The position numbers and the translations under genes are program-made. The notes under the pieces are model-generated. The model made no database searches and had not been told where the DNA came from. It worked only from the letters and a program-made list of their open reading frames with translations. Positions 46,199 to 55,026 of a stretch of 64,000 nucleotides of DNA are shown here, in pieces (position 1 is the stretch's first letter; every line of letters begins with the position of its first letter). The DNA comes from Bacteroidota bacterium. Lineage in GTDB: Bacteria > Bacteroidota > Bacteroidia > Chitinophagales > Chitinophagaceae. Location of the stretch: assembly GCA_026391455.1 (NCBI GenBank), contig JAPLEH010000061.1, positions 1 to 64,000 of the forward strand, in the 5' to 3' direction.

Positions 46199-46298
46199 CC
46201 GTTTTTTGCCTGGTACAGGTTATTGATTCATGACGGTGCAACCAGTCATAAACCAGCCGGGCCCATGATGATATTTTTTTAAGCTGCAAAAATGTGAT

Positions 46299-49200
46299 AT
46301 GAAAGTAAAGCAACTAATTTTATCTATGATGCCGGTAATATTACTGGGTGCATCAGTCTTTCTCAATAAAGAAGCAAGTGCACAGGTAGCATTACCCGAC
46401 CCCTATCAGCCTGGCAGTAAGATCAATTATGTCAGAGTATGGGAATCCAGTGTTCCGGAAACAAACAGTAATGTTTTACTGGCAAGGCCAATGGGCGAGG
46501 TTACTCAGGCCACCGAGTACTTTGATGGCCTGGGAAGAACGCTTGAAACAAGTATAAAGAATGGCTCATTGATTAAAAACCCCAATGGAGCGGGTTATTT
46601 AAATGCCGACCTTGTAAGCGCAAAGCGTTATGACCAGATGGGAAGAGAACAATATCAGTATTTACCTTTTGCAACTCCCTATCCAATGAATGGAGAACTT
46701 GTAACACTCCCATTTCATTTGCAAGCGAATTATATGCAGACAAAATTTCCGGATGAACACTTTTATTATTCTAAAACAGAATATGAATTGTCGCCTGGCA
46801 GCAGAGTAATTAAAACAATGGCGGCGGGGGATAGTTGGGTGGGAAATAATAATGGCATTGTCATTAATCATGAATTAAATACAGCTACGGAGGGAATACG
46901 GATATGGAACATTGATTTTGCAGCGGGGGCTTTACCTTACTCTACACAGGCTTATCAAGCAGGGAAACTTGCAAAAGGAATAATGATTGATGAAAAAGGA
47001 AAAAAAGTATATACCTATTCCGATCTTGATGGCCGGGTGATATTAAAGAAGGTACAGGAAAAAGAAACAGGGTCCGGATTGGATGAAAACAGCCACACTG
47101 GCTGGCTTTGTACTTATTATGTTTATGATGATCTGGGCCAGTTAAGAAGCACTATAACCCCTAAAGCCGTAAAATATTTAGAAAATAATGGTTGGAGTTT
47201 TTCCAATCCGGATGTCTATCAGGAACTCTGTTTTTGGTACGAATTTGATGCAAGGGGAAGGGCTATTGTGAAACATACACCCGGTGCTGGGCTTATATAT
47301 CTTGTATACGATAAAAAAGACAGGCTGGTACTTTCACAGGATGAAAATCAGCGGAACAGACCGGTAAAGCAATGGTCTTTCTTTTTGTATGACAATCTGG
47401 ATCGAACGGTAGCTACTGGTCTCTATGATATTAATGCCACGCGGGAAGCAATGCAATCTTATGTGGAAGCCTTAAATAATGGCATAGTTTACATTACTAT
47501 TTTTACCGGAATCAATGAGACTGTTAAGGTGGATAACCCCGTGGCGGGGGGAGCAACTTATTGTAACTCCTGCTCAAATACGGTAATTAATAGTGTAAAT
47601 TATTACGACGACTATAACTACCCGGGCGTAAAGCCATTCAATGCGGATTTTTCATTTTCATCGCATAATACCAATTCAAACGCAGGCCCTGTCCCGGTTA
47701 TTGAGGCTGTAGTAACATCACAAAGAACAGTTGGTTTTTCTACAGGTTCTAAAACCAGGGTAATAAACGAGAGCCATGATGATGGTAATCCTGCGAATGA
47801 TATCTTTCTCACAGCCACGAGCTACTATGACGATAAAGGAAGAAGTGTGCAGACCCTTTCTGATAACGTAAAGAATGCAGTGGATTACGCCACCACCCAA
47901 TATGATTTTTCCGGAAAGGTTTTGAGTGTATGCGAAAAACACACAATGCCCGGCACAAGCATTTCAAATTTGGCCATTATCAGTAAATATGAATACGACT
48001 GGCTGCAACGGATAAAGTTGCTTTCAAAGAAATTTGGGAATGGTGAATATAAAAAACTGGCTCAATACGATTACGACGAAATGGGCCGTGTAAAAAATAA
48101 AAAACTTTCGCCTGATTATAATGGCGGCGCTGGTATTGAGTCTTTCAGGTATGATTACAATATCAGGGGCTGGCTGAACGGCATCAATAAAGATTATGCA
48201 CTGACCTCCACCTCATTGAATCAGTGGGAGCATTATTTCGGTATGTATTTGGGTTATGACAACCGTGACAACAGGTTTACAGCAGCCCAGTACAATGGTA
48301 ATTTAACCGGTGCTATATGGAAAACCCAGGGAGATAATATGCCGCGCAGGTACGACTACCAGTATGATAATGCCGGACGTTTTACCCAGGCGCTCTTTTT
48401 GCAAAAAGAAAAACCAACAGATGCTGGCTGGAATAACCTGAAAATGGATTTCTCCGTAACCAATATACAATATGACGAGAATAACAATCTGCTGCAGATG
48501 TACCAGAAAGGGGTATTGCCAGGCAATAATACTCCGGTTATTATTGACAAATTACTATATGAATACAAGCAGGTGGCTGGTGCATCGTGGAGCAACCAAT
48601 TACGGAGGGTATTTGACCAAACCACAGACCTTACTTCGGCGAATAACGGGTTATTGGGGGATTTTAAAGATGAAAATTATGGTATAAACACGGACGACTA
48701 TCAATATGACGGAAATGGTAACCTTGTAAGAGATAATAATAAGAAAATTCGTGTCGGCACCAGCAATGGAGTGGTATATAATTTTATGGATAAGCCGCAA
48801 AGGATCACAGTTGAGGGTAAAAGCATCATTGATTTTACCTATGATGCGGATGGTATAAAGCTGGCAAAAAAAGTGACTAATACATCCACTGGCACCTGGA
48901 AAACCACCTGGTATATGGGAGGTTTCATTTATGAGGAAACGGGCACAGGCGGGCTAAAACTTACCATGATTTTGCATGAGGAAGGGAGAATAAGAATAGT
49001 GCAACCAAGTAGCAACCCACGCATTTCGCAAAGTGGTTATTTTGATTTGGTTAATAGCAGTGATCTGAACAAAGGAATATTTGATTTCTTTATAAAAGAT
49101 AATCTGGAGAACACCCGGATGATTGTTACGGAAGAAATGCATTCAGAGTTTCATAACGCCACGATGGAGGATGCAATGGCCGGATATGAGGAAAGAATGT

Positions 49201-51056
49201 TTGGACAGGTGGATGCGAACGGCAACCCGATACCTGGGAGCAATGAATTGTTATTATCAAGGGCCGATAAATCGGAGGCAAACGGATGGAATGCCAATAC
49301 CAGCCAGAAAATTAGCAAGCTATCGCAGTATGGAAGAAAGATAGGCCCCAATATGGTGCTGAAAGTAATGGCGGGGGATAATATTGCAGCGAAAACAGAT
49401 TATTACTACACAGGTAGCCCCTCAAATCCCGGAGGAAGCAATATTCTGAACAATGTGGTAAGCAGTTTGCTGAACGTATTGACAACGGGTGCACCAACGG
49501 GCGGCCTGCATGGCTCGGCCACTAACATAGCCAATAATATTACAGCAAACCCTGGTGATCTTGGCACTTTTTTAAACAACCAGAATAACACCAGTAGTAC
49601 AACCCCGCAGGCCTATATGAACGTCCTTTTCTTTGATGAGAATTTTAATTTTGTACCCTACGATCCTATAACCGGGCTGGGTAGCAATGCCTGGCGTGTA
49701 GGTGACGGCGGCGATAATAAGTATATACCCTTACAAATAAGTAAGGCACCAAAGAACGGTTATGCATTTGTATATCTGAGCAACGAAAGCCAGACTGTTG
49801 TATTTTTCGATAACTTTGAAGTAACACATATACGCGGGCAGCTTACAGAAGAAAATGCCTATTATCCGTATGGATTGAAGATAAAGGGGCTGAGTGCAAA
49901 ATCATTTGACAAAGGCGATAATAAATATGGCTATCAAGGCAGCTTTAGCGAAGAGGAAGAAGAAACTGGTTGGGATGAATTTGCTTTAAGAATGTATGAC
50001 CCGCAAATTGGTAGATGGACGGGTGTGGATCCGTATGATGAATTTGCGAGCCCGTATGTGGGGATGGGGGCAAATCCGGCGAATAATGTGGATCCGGATG
50101 GGGGAAGTATATTTGAAGGGATGTCATTATTTTCGAGAGTTGCTGTTGGAGCAGTCGGAGGCGCAATAGCTGGAACAATAGTAGGTACACTTTCTAATAA
50201 AGAAAACTGGAGTAAGTACGCAATTGGTGGAGCGATTTTGGGAGGGTTCACAACATATTTATTATCCTCTCCTATTAATGTTAATGTTCAATTTGTTCCG
50301 ACTTGGGCTCAAGTTGCTGCCGATGCAAAAAGCCATAATGGACTTTTTAGTTCTGCATATTTTGGCGGAAAAGTCAGATCTATACTCAACGAAATATTTA
50401 GTTTGGGTAAAATTGTAACAATTACAGGAGATGGATTTAAGAGTGGCGAGGTTTACACTGACAAAGATGGTAAAAGTCACACAAGTAATGGCGGATTAAC
50501 GAGTAACCTAGAAAATTATTTTCGTAGACATAGCCTTGCCAAAGCAGTAAGAAACGCATTTACTGAGTTTCATAGCAGCAGTATGGGCAATTGCTACAAT
50601 TCTGGCCCGGGTCAATTTAGCGGAATTTCAAAATACTTTAATAGTAGCTCTACTTTTTTGTATGGGAATTGCTTTCAGGCATCTGTTACAGATGCCACAT
50701 CCTCTGCCTTAAATGGTGCTAAAGTAATAGGGTCTTATAATCAACAATTGGATTTGCCATTTTTACTTACTGGTAGACTATCGGGTAACCCTCAGTTGGT
50801 GAGAGAAAACTCTGTAGTAGCCCCTAGCACACCATCTTCGCCTACAACATTAGATCCAGATTTTTTGAAACACCGAGTTTCTCAAAACGGAGTAACTATT
50901 TATGACGGGAGGGCAATGACTAAAGTTTCCTTTTCAGGGCGAGTATCATATAGGAAAATAGGAGAAGCTTGGGCAAGGAGAATAAATGATAAATATTATA
51001 AACTTGGCAGAAGTACTCTAAGAAATATATTTTCCTTAATTTCAGCAGGATATTAA
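46299..51056 (+). CDS. RHS repeat protein with C-terminal polymorphic toxin-like domain
   Basis: This 1585-residue protein has a signal peptide (cleaved near KEASAQ). The N-terminal region carries the YFDGLGRTLE motif (DUF6443-like), followed by many YD strands (YDYDEMGRVKNK, YDYQYDNAGRFTQA). The RHS core is at about 1184-1269 (YYPYGLKIKG...RMYDPQIGRW...VDPYDE...NVDPDGG). Beyond the core are about 316 variable residues: a glycine-zipper hydrophobic segment (VAVGAVGGAIAGTIVGTL) and an unrecognised domain with cysteines (GNCYNSGPGQF, GNCFQASV). This plan is that of contact toxins delivered after cleavage at the core. Activity of the tail is unknown. Confidence 0.88.
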   Translation: MKVKQLILSMMPVILLGASVFLNKEASAQVALPDPYQPGSKINYVRVWESSVPETNSNVLLARPMGEVTQATEYFDGLGRTLETSIKNGSLIKNPNGAGYLNADLVSAKRYDQMGREQYQYLPFATPYPMNGELVTLPFHLQANYMQTKFPDEHFYYSKTEYELSPGSRVIKTMAAGDSWVGNNNGIVINHELNTATEGIRIWNIDFAAGALPYSTQAYQAGKLAKGIMIDEKGKKVYTYSDLDGRVILKKVQEKETGSGLDENSHTGWLCTYYVYDDLGQLRSTITPKAVKYLENNGWSFSNPDVYQELCFWYEFDARGRAIVKHTPGAGLIYLVYDKKDRLVLSQDENQRNRPVKQWSFFLYDNLDRTVATGLYDINATREAMQSYVEALNNGIVYITIFTGINETVKVDNPVAGGATYCNSCSNTVINSVNYYDDYNYPGVKPFNADFSFSSHNTNSNAGPVPVIEAVVTSQRTVGFSTGSKTRVINESHDDGNPANDIFLTATSYYDDKGRSVQTLSDNVKNAVDYATTQYDFSGKVLSVCEKHTMPGTSISNLAIISKYEYDWLQRIKLLSKKFGNGEYKKLAQYDYDEMGRVKNKKLSPDYNGGAGIESFRYDYNIRGWLNGINKDYALTSTSLNQWEHYFGMYLGYDNRDNRFTAAQYNGNLTGAIWKTQGDNMPRRYDYQYDNAGRFTQALFLQKEKPTDAGWNNLKMDFSVTNIQYDENNNLLQMYQKGVLPGNNTPVIIDKLLYEYKQVAGASWSNQLRRVFDQTTDLTSANNGLLGDFKDENYGINTDDYQYDGNGNLVRDNNKKIRVGTSNGVVYNFMDKPQRITVEGKSIIDFTYDADGIKLAKKVTNTSTGTWKTTWYMGGFIYEETGTGGLKLTMILHEEGRIRIVQPSSNPRISQSGYFDLVNSSDLNKGIFDFFIKDNLENTRMIVTEEMHSEFHNATMEDAMAGYEERMFGQVDANGNPIPGSNELLLSRADKSEANGWNANTSQKISKLSQYGRKIGPNMVLKVMAGDNIAAKTDYYYTGSPSNPGGSNILNNVVSSLLNVLTTGAPTGGLHGSATNIANNITANPGDLGTFLNNQNNTSSTTPQAYMNVLFFDENFNFVPYDPITGLGSNAWRVGDGGDNKYIPLQISKAPKNGYAFVYLSNESQTVVFFDNFEVTHIRGQLTEENAYYPYGLKIKGLSAKSFDKGDNKYGYQGSFSEEEEETGWDEFALRMYDPQIGRWTGVDPYDEFASPYVGMGANPANNVDPDGGSIFEGMSLFSRVAVGAVGGAIAGTIVGTLSNKENWSKYAIGGAILGGFTTYLLSSPINVNVQFVPTWAQVAADAKSHNGLFSSAYFGGKVRSILNEIFSLGKIVTITGDGFKSGEVYTDKDGKSHTSNGGLTSNLENYFRRHSLAKAVRNAFTEFHSSSMGNCYNSGPGQFSGISKYFNSSSTFLYGNCFQASVTDATSSALNGAKVIGSYNQQLDLPFLLTGRLSGNPQLVRENSVVAPSTPSSPTTLDPDFLKHRVSQNGVTIYDGRAMTKVSFSGRVSYRKIGEAWARRINDKYYKLGRSTLRNIFSLISAGY

Positions 51057-51067
51057 TTTAGTAAGTA

Positions 51068-51703
51068 ATGAAAAATTTAATAGTTTTTATTTTTTTGATT
51101 TCATCGGGTGCTTGTATGGTTCGTAAAACTGTAACAACAACTAACTACGATGGTCAAAAAGTATTAATGGTAAATAATGTAAGTTTATTTGGTGGGATTT
51201 CACTTGATTCAAGTGAATCAAAAAACAAAAAGGGGGTTGTTAAGCTTATTTATAAGCAGGATACACTGTATTCGATAATTTCTTCTTACAATAACGAGAA
51301 AAAGCAGTCTGTTTACAATGTGTCTTTCAATAGCAAAAAAATCTCTCTTTCAAGTGAAAGTAAATACCCTAGATATGTGAATGTAGATACAATTATCTTT
51401 TTAGCAGGGCAATGTTATTGGAAGAGGATATATTATGATTACAATTTAATGAACTCGAATAGACAGTGGGCAGGGAAAACAACCTTTTCTCATTACTTTT
51501 ATAAAGATAATGCCCTACTTCGGAAGGATGATAACTTCTTTAGAGAAGATAGTGTTATTGCATTAATGCCACTTTCTCGCTATGTTAATATTAAAGCTCA
51601 AACCGAGCCCGCTAAAGTTGCAGATTATCATACTCTTGAATCAGGGATAACTCAAAAAAACTCTGAATTATTATTTTTTCGAAAATATATCATGCAAAAA
51701 TAA
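51068..51703 (+). CDS. Lipoprotein, candidate immunity protein for the RHS tail
   Basis: This 211-residue protein has a lipoprotein signal (LISSGACMV, Cys17) and a beta-rich body (KKGVVKLIYKQDTLYSIISSY..., YWKRIYYDYN). The gene starts 11 bases after the RHS stop and is AT-rich. Position directly after a polymorphic toxin C-terminus is where immunity genes lie, and an envelope lipoprotein would suit a membrane or periplasm-acting toxin. No family match; immunity is inference. Confidence 0.6.
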   Translation: MKNLIVFIFLISSGACMVRKTVTTTNYDGQKVLMVNNVSLFGGISLDSSESKNKKGVVKLIYKQDTLYSIISSYNNEKKQSVYNVSFNSKKISLSSESKYPRYVNVDTIIFLAGQCYWKRIYYDYNLMNSNRQWAGKTTFSHYFYKDNALLRKDDNFFREDSVIALMPLSRYVNIKAQTEPAKVADYHTLESGITQKNSELLFFRKYIMQK

Positions 51704-51837
51704 GTTTAGTCTCCTCGTGTTTTATGCAAATTGCTTTTTTGAGTTTTCGGCGTTTCTGGCCTTAAGGATTATTTTTTCCTGCCCGTTGTCTCACTCCCCA
51801 AACATTTCAGCCTACCGGACGTGGCTTAATCGGAGCT

Positions 51838-52278
51838 TTGCTTAAACCAAGCCCTCATGCATATTCATTTCCAGGGAATGATGAAATGTATTGGAAAAAT
51901 CATCCTGAAGAACTTCCTTCGCTGGTTATAAAACCTGTTGAACGTTTTCCTGGACATGGAAATAGAAAAGATAATACAAATCCGCATATTGTTTATACAT
52001 TTACTTTTATACCGCCACCAGGAGATACAAGAACACCAGTATTAAAATATGGTATTGCGGATGAACTGACAGGAGGAATGAGTAGACCTCAAAGTCAGTT
52101 GGAAGGATTGCGATCCAAATATGGCATTACAGTAACTTATACTTTTATGCGAGTTCTTAACAGGGCAACAGCCTTGGCAATGGAACAACAATTAACAGAT
52201 AGGCACTATGATAATTATAAAGAGAATCCGCGAGCTCAAATTTTACCGAAACCCACACAAATAAAGAAAGGTTTTTAG
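51838..52278 (+). CDS. Orphan toxin tail, possible GIY-YIG/URI-type nuclease
   Basis: This frame of 146 codons has no ATG at its head (TTG 51838; open from 51766), as expected for a displaced RHS C-terminus. Residues about 45-140 (VYTFTFIPP, LKYGIADE, SRPQSQLEGL, ALAMEQQLTD, NPRAQILPKP) resemble URI/GIY-YIG toxin domains: aromatic-rich first strand, YGI strand, an Arg and a later Glu. The fold assignment is by eye. It has no signal peptide and lies one base before a candidate immunity gene. Confidence 0.5.
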   Translation: MLKPSPHAYSFPGNDEMYWKNHPEELPSLVIKPVERFPGHGNRKDNTNPHIVYTFTFIPPPGDTRTPVLKYGIADELTGGMSRPQSQLEGLRSKYGITVTYTFMRVLNRATALAMEQQLTDRHYDNYKENPRAQILPKPTQIKKGF

Positions 52279-52279
52279 C

Positions 52280-53080
52280 ATGAAGTCATATATTTTTCGA
52301 TTAGGATCGGTGGGGGCACATATGGTTGGGGGGCCTGAGACAGGGGCTTTGGACTTAATATATAGTTATCTTCTTCAAGAATTTAAACAAGATATTTATT
52401 CGCATATTCACATAAATCAAATAGGGGAAGATTTAAATGAAGTAATTTTAAAAGAAGGTAAAAAAATTCATGTTAATATTCGCTATCCGGCTTATGATAA
52501 TTTTGAACAGAAATCTATCTATGAAAGGAATAAAATTCGTCTTGATGTTATTCATGCAGGGTTACTAAGAATAGCGGAATACGATAAAAAGTTAAGTATA
52601 GAAAAGCTTGAAGCTATCAGAAATAAGATAGTGAACCAAAATTTTGATTTTAAATTTCATATAAAAGACTATCCGGGTAAAAAGAAGTCGAATATTATTG
52701 CTAAGGTTATCGTTCATCCATTAATAGACAGGTTTGATTATTATGTAATAATTGAGAAAGAAAATAAAGTCAAATGTGAAGTGTTAATCTATAGTGCCGG
52801 GACAAATCTTTTTTATTTTCCTTATTTTTTTAAAACAGGCAAATGGTTGAACGAAAACCAATTAGTTCTTACGGGTTCGATGGGTGAATTGGAAACTCAT
52901 ATTTTTATTGACGAATGCAGGGTGGTAACAAAAAACCTGACCCAGTATAAGAACCCTCCATATTATACTTTAATAAAATTTGGGATCACCGAACTGGAAA
53001 AGGAAGCAGCAAGAAAAGACTGGCAACATTCTTTACCTCCATCAATCTCAGGTATAATAAGGCCAGATATTAACAACTAA
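52280..53080 (+). CDS. Unknown protein, candidate immunity to the orphan tail
   Basis: This 266-residue cytoplasmic-type protein has no signal or membrane helix. Its N-terminal 130 residues are helical and charged; the C-terminal part is beta-rich (NIIAKVIVHPLIDRFDYYVIIEKENK..., ELETHIFIDECRVV). The start codon comes one base after the toxin-tail stop, the classic toxin-immunity arrangement. Composition is AT-rich, unlike the housekeeping genes. No family recognised. Confidence 0.6.
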   Translation: MKSYIFRLGSVGAHMVGGPETGALDLIYSYLLQEFKQDIYSHIHINQIGEDLNEVILKEGKKIHVNIRYPAYDNFEQKSIYERNKIRLDVIHAGLLRIAEYDKKLSIEKLEAIRNKIVNQNFDFKFHIKDYPGKKKSNIIAKVIVHPLIDRFDYYVIIEKENKVKCEVLIYSAGTNLFYFPYFFKTGKWLNENQLVLTGSMGELETHIFIDECRVVTKNLTQYKNPPYYTLIKFGITELEKEAARKDWQHSLPPSISGIIRPDINN

Positions 53081-53185
53081 TGTAAAAGAAAATAATACAC
53101 TCGTGAAAATTGCCGATCAATAATTTTACGTTTCGTCAAAATCATGAGAACACAGCATAACGTCAATGAGAAGTAAACCCATTTC

Positions 53186-53234
53186 CGCATGGCGTCTGGC
53201 CACCTAGCTATAGCAAAAGGGCCGACGCCGTGCG
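53186..53234. repeat. Hairpin element with bulged base (border element R2)
   Basis: The 16-base left arm (53186-53201) pairs with a 15-base right arm (53220-53234), leaving one bulged T at 53197 and one G-T pair; the loop is 18 bases. The core CATTTCC...GCGTCTG is also found at 54779-54797. No gene is seen in 53081-53331. Confidence 0.55.
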
Positions 53235-53331
53235 TGCTACGGAGCGAAATGCAAGTTGTCTAATGATTTCGTCTAGCGATTATAGATTCTTTATTTATTC
53301 CTTCTGACAATGAATGATTTCTCCGTTATTT

Positions 53332-53380
53332 CCCAGCGTCCCTTCTGCACACAGGGCTGGGAGAGGAGACGCCGGGCAGG
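53332..53380. repeat. 49-bp border element R3
   Basis: It aligns without gaps to 54964-55012 at about 35 of 49 positions. The outer parts CCCAGCGTC and GAGACGCCGGG form an imperfect inverted repeat. It ends exactly where the truncated DUF922 fragment begins. Confidence 0.65.
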
Positions 53381-53382
53381 AA

Positions 53383-53637
53383 AAACAGGGACACTTTGAT
53401 ATAGGTGAAGTTGTTGCAAGGCAATTAAGAAAGGCAATTCTGGAAAGAAAAAGTAAAATCAATAAGAATAATGTTTATATAATAGATTCTCTTTATTATG
53501 CTTTTGGGACTAAGCTTAAGAATTTACAAAGTGATTATGATAAGTGGACCACAATTCCTGTGAGAGATCGAGAGCAACAAGTAATTTGGAACAGAAAAAT
53601 ATCATTGCAGTTAGATTCTTTGTCGAATTATAGATGA
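53383..53637 (+). pseudogene. 5'-truncated copy of the DUF922 gene
   Basis: From QGHFDIGEVVARQLRKAI onward the frame is homologous to the C-terminal half of the intact gene at 54061-54642 (QGHFDIGEIFARRLRKAI), including the SLDSL-type end. The first half, with signal and the first His of the metal site, is missing. The copy is joined to border element R3. An open frame extends back to 53314 but only through the repeat. Probably non-functional. Confidence 0.7.
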
Positions 53638-53850
53638 AGCGAGTTTGAAGACAGAAGTTGGAAGAAAAAAATCAAGACAAGCAATTGATGTTAGCTAAAG
53701 AAGTATTGTGTTATTAAAATGAGTGGAGTGATTTTCCCTTCTCGGTGTTTTTATTCAGGAAACTATTTGAATCCGATGGAGGGTAGCCTGGCTATCAATC
53801 ATCTGATTCCATAGCAGAGAGTCTTAGGTATTTTTTTGCTCATTGAGAAA

Positions 53851-54047
53851 ATGGTGAGTAAGGAAACAATAAAAACAAGACGCAATAGACGAAAACTTAG
53901 TAAAGAAACCATTGCTGAACTTCTCTAGGAATAAGATGGCAGGGCAAATCAGTACTGGCAATTATGAATATCGAATCCGGAAGTTTCAATAAAGGCAGAC
54001 CCGGAACAGGAAGCATACGCACATTGTGATTTGTCTATTATCCGTCA
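53851..54047 (+). pseudogene. Possible decayed helix-turn-helix gene
   Basis: A 25-codon frame from ATG 53851 reads MVSKETIKTRRNRRKLSKET and on to IAELL before a stop. Removing two bases restores LLGI and then a frame with NIESGSF. This resembles the start of an XRE-type DNA-binding domain. The rest of 53638-54060 holds nothing I can name. Confidence 0.25.
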
Positions 54048-54060
54048 AATGTAATTGTTT

Positions 54061-54642
54061 ATGAAAATAATCTATTGTTTGCCTGTTATTTTTACTGCTT
54101 TTCAGTTTAGCTTTCTGAATTCTTGTAACAATCATACCAACAACATTGAGTGGTCTGAAAATAGAAAGTTAAATTGGGATGACTTTAAGGGTGATTATTC
54201 CATTTCGGAATCATCGGCAGCAGAGGTTGCAATCAATCTTAAATTATTTTATGTTTTTGATGGATCACTAAAGTATGACGTTGTTTGCTACATGATTAAA
54301 AATCAGTCATGGACAGAAGAGAGATCTGATTATGCTTTAAATCATGAACAAGGGCATTTTGATATAGGTGAAATTTTTGCGAGAAGACTTAGAAAAGCAA
54401 TTCATGAAAAATCGAGATTTACCAGTTATTCAAACGTGAGAAAATTAGACTCGCTTGAATTAATGTACCATAAGTTGTTACAGAAAGAGGAAGAAACTTA
54501 TGACCTAGAAACTACAAAGCCATTCAGAAATCAGGCTAGCCAAAAAATGTGGGATCAAAAAATTAAAAAGTCACTTGACTCTCTAAAAGCCTTCACACGG
54601 AATCCAGATGTAAAACTGCATTGGAAGAGGAAATTAAGATGA
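54061..54642 (+). CDS. DUF922-like putative metalloprotease lipoprotein
   Basis: The ATG at 54061 gives 193 residues with a lipoprotein signal (SFLNSCNN). The body matches DUF922: RKLNWDDFKG near residue 37, a beta stretch, then NHEQGHFDIGEIFARRLRKAI. In the latter, HEQ.H with a downstream acidic residue looks like a gluzincin-type zinc site. The C-terminal 70 residues are charged helices. Its role near RHS modules is unclear: it may be an effector, an immunity factor or a passenger. A truncated duplicate lies 425 bases upstream. Confidence 0.68.
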   Translation: MKIIYCLPVIFTAFQFSFLNSCNNHTNNIEWSENRKLNWDDFKGDYSISESSAAEVAINLKLFYVFDGSLKYDVVCYMIKNQSWTEERSDYALNHEQGHFDIGEIFARRLRKAIHEKSRFTSYSNVRKLDSLELMYHKLLQKEEETYDLETTKPFRNQASQKMWDQKIKKSLDSLKAFTRNPDVKLHWKRKLR

Positions 54643-54751
54643 AGTATTTCTTTTTGCAACAAAAGGTTTTTTTCATTTACGTCGGATTTCTTACCCTGAC
54701 TTTTTCAGAAGGTATTTCAAAAAGTGTGTCAGTTTGAAGTTTAGTAACCTT

Positions 54752-54835
54752 TTCCTGACCGTCGACCTACTTCTCAAACATTTCCATCTAGCGTCTGACC
54801 TCCCGACTCCGGCAAAGAGGCCACCCCCGATCGGT
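54752..54835. repeat. Border element R4
   Basis: TTTTCCTG.CCGT..AC..ACT.C.CAAACATTTC is shared with 51773-51809 (R1), and CATTTCC...GCGTCTG.CC...GGCAAA..GGCC with R2 at 53180-53223. It joins the two element types and lies between the DUF922 gene and the lipoprotein gene. No gene is seen in 54643-55026. Confidence 0.5.
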
Positions 54836-54963
54836 ATTAGATTAGCGTGCTAAGAAACGAGAATATAAGCCGCCAGATATTAACTTTGGCCCGTACCAGT
54901 ATACCTTATAATTGCGATCTTTATAATATAATAGTTAGGCGTTATAACTGTTGCCAATATATG

Positions 54964-55012
54964 CCCAGCGTCTCTGCCGCGCGCAAGACCGGTATAGGAG
55001 ACACAGGGCGGA
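54964..55012. repeat. 49-bp border element R5
   Basis: Ungapped homologue of R3 (CCCAGCGTC at one end, GGAGAC..AGGGC at the other), again ending 15 bases before a gene start. Confidence 0.65.
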
Positions 55013-55026
55013 ATAAAACTCGAGCT

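Noticed and set aside
53314-53382. Upstream extension of the truncated DUF922 frame (start MISPLFPSV)
   Set aside because: It reads straight through border element R3 and has no signal or family similarity, so it was not taken as part of a gene.
54934-55012. GTTAGGC followed by GTTATAAC and an imperfect hairpin, resembling an integron attC site
   Set aside because: GTTAGGC fits the R' consensus, but no matching R'' box lies at the right distance, and no integrase gene is visible. The same holds for R2. A search with an attC covariance model would settle it.
54847-55026. Sixty-codon N-terminal extension of the lipoprotein at 55027
   Set aside because: It runs through repeat R5, and the lipoprotein signal starts at 55027.
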